This document shows positions 37,055 to 46,545 of a DNA stretch of 64,000 nucleotides, piece by piece. The stretch is taken from assembly GCA_945957605.1 (NCBI GenBank), contig CAMFLR010000007.1:124001-188000 (forward strand). Reading direction: 5' to 3'. How positions within the stretch are numbered: position 1 is the first letter of the stretch; each line of letters opens with the position of its first letter. The notes below the pieces were generated by a model. It did not search any database. It was not told where the DNA came from and worked only from the letters and a program-made list of their open reading frames with translations. Source of the stretch: an uncultured Isosphaeraceae bacterium (GTDB taxonomy: Bacteria; Planctomycetota; Planctomycetia; Isosphaerales; Isosphaeraceae). Made by a program: the position numbers and the translations under genes.

Positions 37055-37981
37055 TTACGCGATGATTGATTTGTAGTCAAACACGTCAAGATATTGCCAG
37101 GCGCGGTCGCGAACGGCCGCTTGTTCTTCGGCCGAAAGTTCGCGAGCCGTGGCGAGGTTTTGCTCGGGAGTCGCACGCCGAATCGTGCCCCAGGGATAGA
37201 TTTCTTCGAGCGGTGTACCATTCCACGATGGAGTGCGGAGCGAGTCAGCAGCTTCGAGACCCAGTGATTCGCAAAGCTTGCCAAGTGTCTGGAAAGGGTC
37301 GCGCATGACGTCTTCGACTCGAATAATGTGCATCCGGTCGGGGAATTTCTGCTTCGCCAGCAGCGCGTGGTACTGGTTAAGTGTCCAGCCCCCCAGATAG
37401 TGGCTCAGCGAGAGAGGCACGGGCCGCTTTTTCGTGTCGGCATAAGCAGACCAGGGATTGCGAACGATGTGCAAGAAGTGCGCAGTGGGTAGTTCGGTCA
37501 GGATCGCCTGAGCATCGACGGCCAGGATCGGGCTGTAACCAACGTAAACCGATTCCCGCCCGGTGCGTCTGTAGTCTTTCCACGCATCAAAGGTGGCGCG
37601 AAAAAAGGCGTTTACATTCTTGGCCCGTGATCGGCCTGAGGCCTGAATGAAACCTTCGTAAAGCTTGCAACGTTCGTCGTCGGAGAAGTCAAAAGGCGAG
37701 TTGCGAAACTTGCTGACCGCCGGCGTCCGGGCGCGCACTTTGCATTCTTCGTCGATGATCGCCTTGTAATCCTGGTAAGGAGTGGCGTCGAGGGCGAAGA
37801 CGGGCCAGCGGTACTTCACAGGGAAGAAGGACGAAAGTTCGTCGATGACCAGCCGCGTGCCGAGTTGCGACTCGAACGGGTAAACGAACATCTGGGGATG
37901 CCCGTCGAAGAACCGATGCGTGGTGTTGCCACCGTTCTCGTACATCGCACCGATCATCAGAAGCCGGCTGTCATCGCTCAT
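37055..37981 (-). CDS. Sulfotransferase
   Basis: The 308-residue soluble protein has a PAPS-binding 5' loop GAMYENGGNTTHRFF (11-25, a variant of the SGTT loop) and the 3'-phosphate loop HIVRNPWSAY (171-180). The middle helices carry DAWKDYRRTGRES. Such enzymes transfer sulfate from PAPS to sugars or lipids in the cytoplasm. The ATG at 37981 overlaps the preceding TGA (ATGA), so translation is coupled to the TIGR03032 gene. It closes the polysaccharide operon and suggests the surface sugar is sulfated. The acceptor is unknown. Confidence 0.85.
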   Translation of the reverse strand: MSDDSRLLMIGAMYENGGNTTHRFFDGHPQMFVYPFESQLGTRLVIDELSSFFPVKYRWPVFALDATPYQDYKAIIDEECKVRARTPAVSKFRNSPFDFSDDERCKLYEGFIQASGRSRAKNVNAFFRATFDAWKDYRRTGRESVYVGYSPILAVDAQAILTELPTAHFLHIVRNPWSAYADTKKRPVPLSLSHYLGGWTLNQYHALLAKQKFPDRMHIIRVEDVMRDPFQTLGKLCESLGLEAADSLRTPSWNGTPLEEIYPWGTIRRATPEQNLATARELSAEEQAAVRDRAWQYLDVFDYKSIIA

Positions 37982-39186
37982 GAATTTTTCGCCGTCGTGA
38001 ATGCGTAGAACAATTGTTTGGTGCGTGTTGGCCGCTTCCGATTAGCGAGCCAGGGAAAGCCACTTGTGATGGCTTGCGGAAGCCAGTCGATCGCGAAAAT
38101 CTGATTTCCCCACGGCCAGATCATGCTGCCTCGCACTTTTCCCGTCTTCATGTCGATCGCATGCAGTCCGCAGACGCTCGAATCGACATCCAGTCCGGGC
38201 GCGTACGAACGAAAACGCGGCAAAACCCGGGACGTGCCAACGAAGGCGAAATCGCCGTGGAACGAAAGCCCTCGCGTCCAGCCCGGCAGTTTGACAACCA
38301 GTTCGTAGCGGTCATCGCGAATCAGCCCGACTTCGCCATACCCACTATTATCAACCCAGACCACGCCCTGATTCAAGCGTGCTGAGTGAGGCCTGGTCAA
38401 CCCGCCTGCAACCGGCTCGCGCGTCTTTCCTGAGAAGATGACTCCCGTGCGATCGACGGGAAACTTGAGGTGTCCCGGTCGATAACGCGTGATTCGATCA
38501 GCCGAGGCTGAAAAAAACGATCCCGCCAGGTCTGATCCAGCCGCGATTGAATTGAGCTGAAGATGATTTCGACCAAAGATGGGACCATCCGCCTGCTCGA
38601 TGCACCTGGGCCACCAAACCCGCGATGCGCCGCCCAGTTCATCGAAGCGTACGATGGAGTTTTCGCCAACCGCGTTGCCATGAAGCGCGTCGCCGATGAG
38701 AGCCAGGTCATGAAGGTAGAGACAGCCCGGGAAAAACCGCGAGCGTATCGGAACAAGATCGCCGGCGACGTCGGGTTCGGGCATGTCGAGCCGATTCCGG
38801 AATCCCGATATCGGCGCAAGGTCGAACACCTGATTCGGATTACGACTCGAGGCGATATGCACGATATTTCGCTTGCGATCCGCAACCAAACCCGAGGGAT
38901 GGGGCAATGTCATGTAGGAGATGCGTCGCGTCGATCCGTCGGCGTTCAAAGCCAAAACGAGATGCTCGTATTCTCGTGTGATGAGAAGAGTCGCTTTTGA
39001 CTCGGCAACGACACTCCACCAGTCGCCCTTAACCCGATACTCAAACAGACGCGGATCGATATCTCCAGCCTCTCCCCACTGTGCCACGACCTGGGCCTGG
39101 TCTCTCCATTCGTGGTGATGCTGGCTCGCGAAGGCTTCGCGTTGCTGCTCGCGATCGGCGTTTTTATCGCGCTTGGATTCGCTCAC
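37978..39186 (-). CDS. TIGR03032/DUF4915 family protein
   Basis: The 402-residue soluble protein resembles the TIGR03032 (DUF4915) family of conserved hypotheticals, by its repeated propeller-like strands and phrases such as GRNHLQLNSI, GLTRPHSAR, VWVDNSGYGEVG and LPGWTRGLSF. The function is unknown. GTG at 39186 overlaps the TGA of the upstream GT2 (GTGA), with GAG just upstream, and the next gene overlaps by ATGA. The longer frame to 39324 overlaps the GT2 gene and is rejected. Its place between a glycosyltransferase and a sulfotransferase suggests a role in glycan assembly or modification. Confidence 0.8.
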   Translation of the reverse strand: MSESKRDKNADREQQREAFASQHHHEWRDQAQVVAQWGEAGDIDPRLFEYRVKGDWWSVVAESKATLLITREYEHLVLALNADGSTRRISYMTLPHPSGLVADRKRNIVHIASSRNPNQVFDLAPISGFRNRLDMPEPDVAGDLVPIRSRFFPGCLYLHDLALIGDALHGNAVGENSIVRFDELGGASRVWWPRCIEQADGPIFGRNHLQLNSIAAGSDLAGSFFSASADRITRYRPGHLKFPVDRTGVIFSGKTREPVAGGLTRPHSARLNQGVVWVDNSGYGEVGLIRDDRYELVVKLPGWTRGLSFHGDFAFVGTSRVLPRFRSYAPGLDVDSSVCGLHAIDMKTGKVRGSMIWPWGNQIFAIDWLPQAITSGFPWLANRKRPTRTKQLFYAFTTAKNS

Positions 39187-39854
39187 GCGTCTCGTTGTCT
39201 CCACATGCGGAACGCCCCGGAATAGAGTTTCCAGGCCGTTTTCAATCGCGTGGTTGACTCTCCACCATGTCGCGGCTGCGAAGGAAGTGCGAACTCCTGG
39301 ACGGGATAACCCTCGCGGCGGCAAATCGACATGAATTCCAGGTCGATCAAATCGTCACCGCGCGATAGTGCGAGCAACCTGGAGAATTGACGAGGAAAGA
39401 TCTTGGGAGTTCCATTGACGTCGCGGCTCGAAATGCCAAACAAGACCCGACTCTCCCAATTGTAGAGCGTCGAACCTAGTCTCCGTAGCGGAGTACGCGC
39501 CGTTCGCCTGGCCTTCGTAACCCTCTCGGGTTCGAGGAGCGCAGCCAAAACGAGAAGTGCAAGTTGATCGGCCGGAGTTCGTGCTGAGTTGGTGTAGGCC
39601 AGCAAATCTCCCCTGGCTTCACGCAACCCTAGCTTGACCGCCAACCCCCAACCGCCTGCCGCACTATTGATGGCACGCACCGACGCATATCGATTTTCCA
39701 GCGCCGCGCAAATCGCAGGAGAATCGTCACGGCAGCCATTTGTGACAAGCAGCAGTTCGTGTGGACATGCGATTCGCGCGAGGGCCGATTCGTAACCCGC
39801 GACAACCGCCTCAATATGATCGGCCTGGTTGTAGACGGGAAGGACGATTGACAC
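39183..39854 (-). CDS. GT2-family glycosyltransferase
   Basis: The 223-residue protein starts SIVLPVYNQADHIEAVV, the classic GT-A N-terminus, with LLVTNGCRDDSP as the substitute for VDDGSxD and LLAYTNSART where a DxD would be expected (no Asp pair). It lacks transmembrane segments. It is shorter than many GT2 enzymes and the metal motif is weak, so activity is uncertain. The start is GTG at 39854, 54 bases after the epimerase-GT2 stop; an in-frame CTG lies just upstream. The 3' end overlaps the TIGR03032 gene by GTGA. Confidence 0.8.
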   Translation of the reverse strand: MSIVLPVYNQADHIEAVVAGYESALARIACPHELLLVTNGCRDDSPAICAALENRYASVRAINSAAGGWGLAVKLGLREARGDLLAYTNSARTPADQLALLVLAALLEPERVTKARRTARTPLRRLGSTLYNWESRVLFGISSRDVNGTPKIFPRQFSRLLALSRGDDLIDLEFMSICRREGYPVQEFALPSQPRHGGESTTRLKTAWKLYSGAFRMWRQRDA

Positions 39855-39908
39855 CAGGTCGCCCGAATGTGGCGAGTTTTCCGAGGAGGACGATGAACCG
39901 CTGATGCG

Positions 39909-41894
39909 TTAGCCCTCCCCGGAGATCAAGTCGGCGGCGGCGGGACGAATCTCGCCGTCTCGAATGAAGGTTCGGCGAATGAAGTGAGGTCGACGCTTGA
40001 CCTCCTCGAAAACCCGGCCCACGTATTCACCCACAAGCCCGATTGCAAAGGCATTCACTGCGCCGAAGAAAAGCACGACGAGCAGGACCGTGGTAATACC
40101 CGAAACGGATCGCTCCGGATAAAGAATGCGCACTACAAACTGGGCCAGACCGAGGAAAACTGAAAGAATCAGCAGGCCAAACCCTGACAGGCTCAGGATT
40201 GTAAGTGGCGTGTTGCTGAACGACAAGAGATTGTGCTTCGCCCGGCGCAGCCTCTGCCGAAGCCGATTACGGCGTTTGGGAGCAACTCGGCTCGCGGATT
40301 GATAAGGCACACCCGTCTGTTTGAAACCAGCGAAGGCGCGCACGCCCGGCAAGAAGAGGTCGCGCTCCGGGAAATGCAGTAAAGCGCGGACGACCTGCCG
40401 GTCCATCAAGCAGAATTCACCAGCATCGTGGGGAATCGAAACGTACGAAAATACGTCGAACACTTTGTGTAAAAAGCGTCGCGCTAGCGCCAGGCCCATA
40501 GGAAGCGGGTCGAGGCCGCGCGTGCCATAAACAACGTCATACCCGTCGCGCCAGCACGCGACAAACTGCTCGATCAGTTCCGGCGGTTCGCTGAGACCGG
40601 TGGTGAGCAGTACGCACGAGTTCTTCGTTGCGACTTCCATCCCGCTCCGAAATGCCGCTTGCTTACCAAACCCGCGCGAATGGCAAATCCCCAACACACG
40701 CCGATCATTCCGCGAAAGTTTGCGAATGACTTCGGCAACTGCGGGCGCCTCTCCCTCGTCGACAAAAATGATCTCGTGGTCGATGTTCAGCTTGCCGAAA
40801 ACGGCTTTGACTCGGTCGTAGGTCTCGGTAAGACCGCTCCCATCGTCGACGCACGCCACCACCGCGCTTACACTATGTCGCGTATCAAGCCCGTAGAGCT
40901 TGGAGCTCTTCTGGTAAGCGTCCTTGTCCGGAAGCGCGCGATACCACTCCGCCGTCCGAGTCAGCCCGTCGCGAATCGCAATTTTCGGCTGCCAGCCGAG
41001 TCGGTTGTGAGCCCGGTCGATGTTGGCATACCAATCGGTAACGTCCCAGCCTCGGGCGGGCATTGTAAACCGAGCCGGCTCGTCGATACCGAAGAGGTCA
41101 CGAGAAATCTCCGCGAGATCGCCGATCGTCGTTTTGATACCCGTGCCAATGTTGAACGAACTGCCGTAATCGTCTTCCCTAAGATTGAGAGCGGCGTCGA
41201 TAAAGGCTTCACACGCGTCGTCGACATAAAGAAAATCGCGCGAAACTTGAGGGTTGACGAACTCGGGGTATTTTCCCTCGACACCATGTCGGACCAGATT
41301 GGGAATGAGTCGCGACGAATCTTCCAGCGGACCATAAACCGAATAGAGCCGAAGGTTGACGCAAGGCAACTTGTGCTTTCGCCCGTGGTAGTGCAACAAA
41401 TTTGCGACGGCGACCTTGGAAACAGCATACGGACTATTCGGCGCGGGCAATGCATCCTCGACCGGCCCGGCCGCGTTGTCACCATATTCCGATGAACTTC
41501 CCGCATGGACGTAACAAGCGAGCGTCGACTTATCCAACCGGTCGATGACACGCGTGGCTAGGTTAAAGTTGGTTTGATAGATCAACGCGCTGTCAGTTTC
41601 GAATGAATAGGCGCCATAGGCAACGCAATCGAAGATGGTTCGAGGCTTGGTCGATTGCAGCACCTGATCGAGATGCGAGTCGATTAGCAAGTCGCCGACC
41701 AGGATCGACTGGCTCGGCAAGCCCTTGAGACGCCAGGCGGGAAGGCGAGTCGTTGTGCCGTAAACATCGGCACGTTCCGCAAGAAGGGCACGAAAAAGCG
41801 CAGCACCGACGAACCCGCTGGCACCCGTGACAAGGATCGGTCCGTGTAGCCGTTTAATTTTCTGCCCAAGTGTGGATTCTTCGCTAGGAGACAC
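39909..41894 (-). CDS. Fusion of NAD-dependent sugar epimerase/dehydratase and membrane GT2
   Basis: The 661-residue protein has an extended SDR at about 17-320 with the Rossmann loop TGASGFVG (23-30), SSSEYG and the catalytic YAVSK. A linker leads to a GT2 domain at about 345-560 and two transmembrane helices near 575-640, as in DPM1/GtrB polyprenyl-phosphate sugar synthases. In the GT2 part the usual VDDGS reads VDEGE and the DADLQDPPE motif reads TTGLSEPPE, so the DxD aspartates are absent. The fusion suggests that a nucleotide sugar is modified and passed on at the membrane. The start is GTG at 41894 with TGAGG six bases upstream; a TTG at 41906 is the alternative. Confidence 0.85.
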   Translation of the reverse strand: MSPSEESTLGQKIKRLHGPILVTGASGFVGAALFRALLAERADVYGTTTRLPAWRLKGLPSQSILVGDLLIDSHLDQVLQSTKPRTIFDCVAYGAYSFETDSALIYQTNFNLATRVIDRLDKSTLACYVHAGSSSEYGDNAAGPVEDALPAPNSPYAVSKVAVANLLHYHGRKHKLPCVNLRLYSVYGPLEDSSRLIPNLVRHGVEGKYPEFVNPQVSRDFLYVDDACEAFIDAALNLREDDYGSSFNIGTGIKTTIGDLAEISRDLFGIDEPARFTMPARGWDVTDWYANIDRAHNRLGWQPKIAIRDGLTRTAEWYRALPDKDAYQKSSKLYGLDTRHSVSAVVACVDDGSGLTETYDRVKAVFGKLNIDHEIIFVDEGEAPAVAEVIRKLSRNDRRVLGICHSRGFGKQAAFRSGMEVATKNSCVLLTTGLSEPPELIEQFVACWRDGYDVVYGTRGLDPLPMGLALARRFLHKVFDVFSYVSIPHDAGEFCLMDRQVVRALLHFPERDLFLPGVRAFAGFKQTGVPYQSASRVAPKRRNRLRQRLRRAKHNLLSFSNTPLTILSLSGFGLLILSVFLGLAQFVVRILYPERSVSGITTVLLVVLFFGAVNAFAIGLVGEYVGRVFEEVKRRPHFIRRTFIRDGEIRPAAADLISGEG

Positions 41895-41924
41895 GCGCGG
41901 CCTCAACGGAGAGAATTTGGTTGA

Positions 41925-42830
41925 TCAATACCGGCGTTGCAATTCCGTAAGGACCGATTCCGCGTCAAGTCCGCACTCGCGACGATGGAACTGCTGTGAC
42001 CCGTAGCGACCGCTGACGTATCCGAGCGCGGTTCGATGAACGAACCGGCGGGGCGATTTCTCGCGAGCAAGGAAATAAAGCGCAAGCGACGAGCCAACAC
42101 TACCGGCCGCGACGTGTTCTTCAACCACCATCAAAGAGTCGCATCGGTTGACATCGGTCAGAAATTCCGGCGGTGGATCGGGGAAAGGAAGCTCGCTCAG
42201 TACCCAGATATTGGGGCGCACGCTCGGTTCGAGGTCGAGCGCTGCTCCAAGAATCGGACCTACCAAGGGCCCTGCGACGAGCAAACACGGTCCATCTCCC
42301 TGCAAGAGACGACGCCAGGGGGCATACGCCGGGACATTAAATTTAGCAGGGCGTTCAGAAAGTCCTAGCCGCAAATACGCAGGATGCGTTTCAGTGAATA
42401 AGTGTGCAACGATCGGCTGCACATCGTCACTAAATGCCGGAATGAACACTTTAAGATTTGGTAGTGTGAGCAATGCACCATAATCGCCGATGGCATGGTG
42501 TGTGCCGCCCATCACGCCATAGCCATAGCCGCCGCCGTTGCCAACCAGCACAACCGGCAGGTCGTGCATGCAAACGTCGTTGCGAATTTGCTCGAACGGC
42601 CTGGCGTAAATGAAAGGGGCGATGCTGTAAGCCCAGGGCCGCATTCCCGCTTTCGCGAGACCAGCGGCCACACCTACCATATTCTGTTCGGCCACGCCCG
42701 CGTTGATGAAACGAGGACCAAGCGCGTCGCGCAGCGGCTCGAGCGCCATGAAGCCCAGGTCGCCCGTCAAAAAAACAAAATCGGCGCGGCCGGCCTCGGC
42801 TATGAGCGACTCGCGGAAGACGGTTCGCAC
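41925..42830 (-). CDS. Transketolase C-terminal half (pyrimidine-binding subunit)
   Basis: The 301-residue protein corresponds to the pyrimidine and C-terminal domains of transketolase: FLTGDLGFMALEPLRDALGPRFINAGVAEQNMVGVAAGLA with the catalytic Glu in AEQN, and a GGYGYGVMGGTHHAIGDYGAL segment. The frame overlaps the N-terminal half by 31 bases, so the two subunits are translated together. Split transketolases in glycan clusters often make branched or unusual sugars by transferring a two-carbon unit. The start is ATG 42830. Confidence 0.88.
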   Translation of the reverse strand: MRTVFRESLIAEAGRADFVFLTGDLGFMALEPLRDALGPRFINAGVAEQNMVGVAAGLAKAGMRPWAYSIAPFIYARPFEQIRNDVCMHDLPVVLVGNGGGYGYGVMGGTHHAIGDYGALLTLPNLKVFIPAFSDDVQPIVAHLFTETHPAYLRLGLSERPAKFNVPAYAPWRRLLQGDGPCLLVAGPLVGPILGAALDLEPSVRPNIWVLSELPFPDPPPEFLTDVNRCDSLMVVEEHVAAGSVGSSLALYFLAREKSPRRFVHRTALGYVSGRYGSQQFHRRECGLDAESVLTELQRRY

Positions 42831-43600
42831 GACCGCTCAACCTCCCGGACAGCTTGGTGGTACTGCTCTTCTGTCATCGGGAGATAGTGCCATTCAAGGC
42901 GATCTTCCATGAACGACACGCCACACCCTTTTACGGTCCGAGCGATGACCACGCCTCCCTGACGCTGAAGCACGTGACAAAGCGCGTCGTGATCGTGTCC
43001 CTCGATTTCCGCCACATCGAAACCGTACCCCGCGAACTTGGCTGCGAGCGGTTCGAGGTTGAAAACTTCGGACGTCCGGCCGAACCCTTGCAAGCCATTC
43101 GCATCGACAATGATTAACAAGTTATCGAGCTTTTGCGCGGCGACAAATGCCAGCGCTTCCCAGCAAGACCCTTCGTTCCATTCGCCGTCCGATGTGAGGC
43201 AAACCACGCGGCCTGCTTCGCCCTTTAATTTCTTGCTTAGCGCGATCCCGGCCGAGAGCGAAAGTCCGTGCCCCAAGCTACCCGTCGCAAACGGAATGGT
43301 CGGAATGCCGGCCGGCGGGGGATGGCCGCTCAAAAGCGTATCGTCTTTATGGAACTGGCGGAGATCGTCGTCTGACAGTAATCCAAGCGTAAAAAGCGTA
43401 ACATAGAGGGCGCCGGCCGCGTGACCTTTTGAAAGAACAAATACGTCTTCTTGTTTTAAACTTCTATGATATGCGCACAGCAAAATGTCGAGAGCCGAAA
43501 GGTTTCCGCCGAGATGCCCGACCCTGCTCTCAAAATGCATCCGGAGCAGCCGCACCCGGGCGTCGCTCACCAGCAATGAGAAGGATCGATCGTCAGTCAT
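42800..43600 (-). CDS. Transketolase N-terminal half (TPP-binding subunit)
   Basis: The 266-residue protein has SKGH (57-60), the TGSLGHGLS motif (106-114) and the TPP/magnesium motif SDGEWNEGSCWEA (137-149), with NGLQGFG after it. It binds thiamine diphosphate and works with the downstream half. ATG at 43600 with GGAAGC upstream. It starts 115 bases after the membrane-protein stop on the same strand. Nearest functional analogues are transketolase-like enzymes of surface-sugar pathways, not the central-metabolism enzyme, which is a single chain. Confidence 0.88.
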   Translation of the reverse strand: MTDDRSFSLLVSDARVRLLRMHFESRVGHLGGNLSALDILLCAYHRSLKQEDVFVLSKGHAAGALYVTLFTLGLLSDDDLRQFHKDDTLLSGHPPPAGIPTIPFATGSLGHGLSLSAGIALSKKLKGEAGRVVCLTSDGEWNEGSCWEALAFVAAQKLDNLLIIVDANGLQGFGRTSEVFNLEPLAAKFAGYGFDVAEIEGHDHDALCHVLQRQGGVVIARTVKGCGVSFMEDRLEWHYLPMTEEQYHQAVREVERSCEPSSASRS

Positions 43601-43715
43601 TCAACAGCTTCCGTCGAATAGCAAGCTTACCAAGCAATCATCGCATTGCATTATGGCAGCGCGAATGCTGCCTCGCGAGCCAGCATCGGAATTTTCCCGG
43701 ATTGGAACAGGCCTA

Positions 43716-45470
43716 TCAAGGAACGAGGAGCGTGATGGCGTCGATCTTGAATTCGCACTTCTGATTATCAGGCTGAATGCGGAACTCATAGACATCATCG
43801 TCAATCCACACCGTCGTTTCCTTGCCATCACCGGTGGGCATGTACCAATTGGAGTACAGTTGAGCATCGGTGTATTCGCGCTGTCCAGGACGCCTCCAGC
43901 CCAGTTTGAATCGAGCCGGAGCCCCTTGTTTGTTCGAGTGCGAGTAACGGATACGAATGCCCGCGACTGGCCTGGGCTCGGGTAAACGAAACGTGATCTG
44001 GGGATCGACGTTCTCGACGTGCGCCGTACCATTTTCCCAGCGCACGAACTGAAGGGAACTGGGCTCAACCGGTACGGGGATCTGCTTCAACACAGGATCT
44101 TCCCTGAGGTACTGAAACGGACCGACCTTCTTTTCGCGGAGCTTGGGCAAGAGCTCAGTCAGATAGTCATGACTCGGAAGCAAAAACGGCGTGTACCGGG
44201 CGGCAATTCGAAAGGGGGGCTGGCCCGATCGAATATCGCGAATCAACGCCTCATTTCGGGTGGCGGCATCACGCGCCTGGTCGAGACCGCCCATTGCATT
44301 GGGCCAGGCGATCACCAAGAGAACGGCCGCGAGCACGTTTGGCAAGAAGTAACGCGCAATCGGCGGCCCATACAAACGAAGCCCGAGCGCGATCCAGCAC
44401 CAAAGCGGAACGGCGATCGTGACGTAGCGATCCTGAAACCCCGCCATTTCGCCAGCCCAGCCGCGTCCCCAGGCCACCGCCGCCGCCAGGCCAAGCGGCG
44501 CGGTCAAGAACGCCAGGAACCCAAGCACTCGAGGTCGCTCACCCGGCAGTGCGGCGTAAGATCGTCCCAGCCAAACCAAGGTCATTGCCACCAGGATGAT
44601 CGTGAACGCACCCACCCACGGCCAAAACTGCGCTGCGGTCATTCCCAAGCCTCCGCTCAGGAATTGCACTCCAGCTCTTGCACTTTCAAGTAACCTGTGT
44701 TCAGTCTCCGGATGGATTCCCTTCTGGAAATTGCGGAAGTACAGAACCGTCGCCAGCAGGCCCGGCATTGACGAAGCGACAATGATTGCCGCGTTGATGC
44801 GACGCTTTGTTTCCGTCGAACGCAATTCGCTCCAGGCTCGCGCGGAAAGCCAAAACGCCAGGCCCGGAACATACATCAAGCCAGTCCCACCGCAGTGAGG
44901 CAGCAAGGCCATCGCAATCGCGACGAAAACCGTTTCAGTCAAAGGAGGCCACTCGGGCCGTCGCGCGATGGGAATCAAGCACGCGAGCCCAAGACTCGTC
45001 CCCAACACGTGCGAAAGCATACTGGCCCATAGCACATCGCCAGCGTGCCCAAGGTGAAGCAAAAGTAGCGGGAAAATGATGTCGGATAAGCGAAGGCCGC
45101 CTGGAAGTCGGGACGAAAGGCGAATTAACGCGGCAGCGAGCGCCGAAAGGAGTGCGAGGTCGATATACATCCCCGCGCGGACGTCGTTTCCGGAGAGATG
45201 TTCCGAGACAACCAGAATGAACTTCGATAGACCAATTCGATGCTCGTTATGCTGAGCCCAAAGCCAATCCAGGGTGACCGGCGTAACTCCTATCACGTAG
45301 TCCACAAGTGCATAGTCGTCGCCGCGAGGCACATTGGCTGAATACTTGGCGACAATCGCCAGCAAAGCGACCGTGAGAATCAACCAGACGCCCCACACAA
45401 ACATCTTGCAACCGGGCTCGGACGGCTCCGGGCCAGGGGCCTGCGCTGAATGTCCCAGGCTTCGGGGCAT
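43716..45470 (-). CDS. Polytopic membrane protein, possible GT-C glycosyltransferase
   Basis: The 584-residue protein has about ten transmembrane helices from residue 25 to 390 and a soluble beta-rich C-terminal domain (about 440-584). After the first helix an acidic pair occurs in PRGDDYALVDY, the position of the catalytic acids in GT-C enzymes, and H-N-E-H-R follows (WAQHNEHRIG). The family is not recognised with certainty. The C-terminal part resembles a carbohydrate-binding jelly roll. The ATG at 45470 has GGAG seven bases upstream; an in-frame TTG lies at 45485. It is the first gene of the polysaccharide operon. Confidence 0.72.
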   Translation of the reverse strand: MPRSLGHSAQAPGPEPSEPGCKMFVWGVWLILTVALLAIVAKYSANVPRGDDYALVDYVIGVTPVTLDWLWAQHNEHRIGLSKFILVVSEHLSGNDVRAGMYIDLALLSALAAALIRLSSRLPGGLRLSDIIFPLLLLHLGHAGDVLWASMLSHVLGTSLGLACLIPIARRPEWPPLTETVFVAIAMALLPHCGGTGLMYVPGLAFWLSARAWSELRSTETKRRINAAIIVASSMPGLLATVLYFRNFQKGIHPETEHRLLESARAGVQFLSGGLGMTAAQFWPWVGAFTIILVAMTLVWLGRSYAALPGERPRVLGFLAFLTAPLGLAAAVAWGRGWAGEMAGFQDRYVTIAVPLWCWIALGLRLYGPPIARYFLPNVLAAVLLVIAWPNAMGGLDQARDAATRNEALIRDIRSGQPPFRIAARYTPFLLPSHDYLTELLPKLREKKVGPFQYLREDPVLKQIPVPVEPSSLQFVRWENGTAHVENVDPQITFRLPEPRPVAGIRIRYSHSNKQGAPARFKLGWRRPGQREYTDAQLYSNWYMPTGDGKETTVWIDDDVYEFRIQPDNQKCEFKIDAITLLVP

Positions 45471-45749
45471 CCCAGGTCTCCGCAAATCGAAAACGCCGCA
45501 ACAACAATACGGACAGAACAGCGACTAGTTTGTCGGTTTCGCGCCGTGGTTGCAATCAGGAGACACCACCACATCATCTGAAGAGACTTGGAGTGTGTCT
45601 GTGAATTTCCTAAAGCAATGAAAAACCGTTCAACATGCTTCATTGTCCGATTTGAATATGGACGCAAGCTCTCTCATCGCCGCGATTTTCGACAGCGAAA
45701 CGGTCAAAAACCGATGAAGTCGTTGGCGTGCTTGGTTGCGACGTCAGGA

Positions 45750-46505
45750 TCAGACGATCACTATCTCGATGCCAATTTGCTTCAGCCCCTGAAGGAAGTC
45801 GAGGGACGCCCCGCTGTCTGTTATGAGATGCGTGACTCGTCCAGTCGGCATCAGGCTGAACGGAGACACCGTGCCGAGCTTCTCGCTGGCCGCGACAATA
45901 ACGACGCGTGCCGCGTACTCGACCATCGCACGTTTCACCTCGGCTTCCTCCGCGTCGATAAGCGTAACGCCCGCCTCGAGATGAACCGCCGACACGCCCA
46001 AAACGCAGGTATCAGGCCGGATCATTCGATAGGCATCGACGGCCTCACTCCCAACGGTCACTCTGGCCGGTTTGAAAAGTCGGCCGCCGACGACGCGACA
46101 CTCCACCGCCGGATGTTCGGAGAGTGCCTGTGCGGTCGAAAGACTGTGCGTGATCACTGTCAAATGGCAGTCCGCTGGGATTCGCCTGGCGACTTCTACG
46201 CAGGTTGTGCCTCCGTCGAGCAAAACGACTTCTCCGGATTGCAACAGCGTGGCTGCTGCCAAGCCGATCCGCTGTTTCACTTCAGCCGATTCCTTCTCAC
46301 GCTCGGCGAATTGGATGGAAGTCCGCGAGCGGGGCAGGGCACCCCCATGCACGCGCTGCAAAAGTCCGGTCTTATCCAACTCGCGAAGGTCGCGACGGAC
46401 CGTGTCTTCCGATACCCCCATCCGTTTCGCCGCTTCAGTCGACAGGATTTTTCCTTCGGATTCCAGTATCAGTAATAGTTGACGCTTGCGCTCGGCAGTC
46501 AGCAT
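45750..46505 (-). CDS. DeoR/GlpR-family transcriptional repressor
   Basis: The 251-residue protein has a DeoR-type winged helix at about 20-56 (STEAAKRMGVSEDTVRRDLREL...VHGGA) and a C-terminal sugar-phosphate-sensing DeoRC domain with LLDGGTTCVEVARRI and VGSEAVDAYRMI. Family members repress sugar-uptake or catabolic genes until a sugar phosphate binds. It is divergent from the MFS-HAD gene and shares a 177-base regulatory region with repeated operator-like motifs. The ATG at 46505 has GGGGAG nine bases upstream. Autoregulation is likely. Confidence 0.92.
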   Translation of the reverse strand: MLTAERKRQLLLILESEGKILSTEAAKRMGVSEDTVRRDLRELDKTGLLQRVHGGALPRSRTSIQFAEREKESAEVKQRIGLAAATLLQSGEVVLLDGGTTCVEVARRIPADCHLTVITHSLSTAQALSEHPAVECRVVGGRLFKPARVTVGSEAVDAYRMIRPDTCVLGVSAVHLEAGVTLIDAEEAEVKRAMVEYAARVVIVAASEKLGTVSPFSLMPTGRVTHLITDSGASLDFLQGLKQIGIEIVIV

Positions 46506-46545
46506 AGATGAAGTCTCCCCTTACTCACATCATCTTAATTGATCT

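Noticed and set aside
45588-46475. Plus-strand frame of 295 codons
   Set aside because: It is antisense to the DeoR gene.
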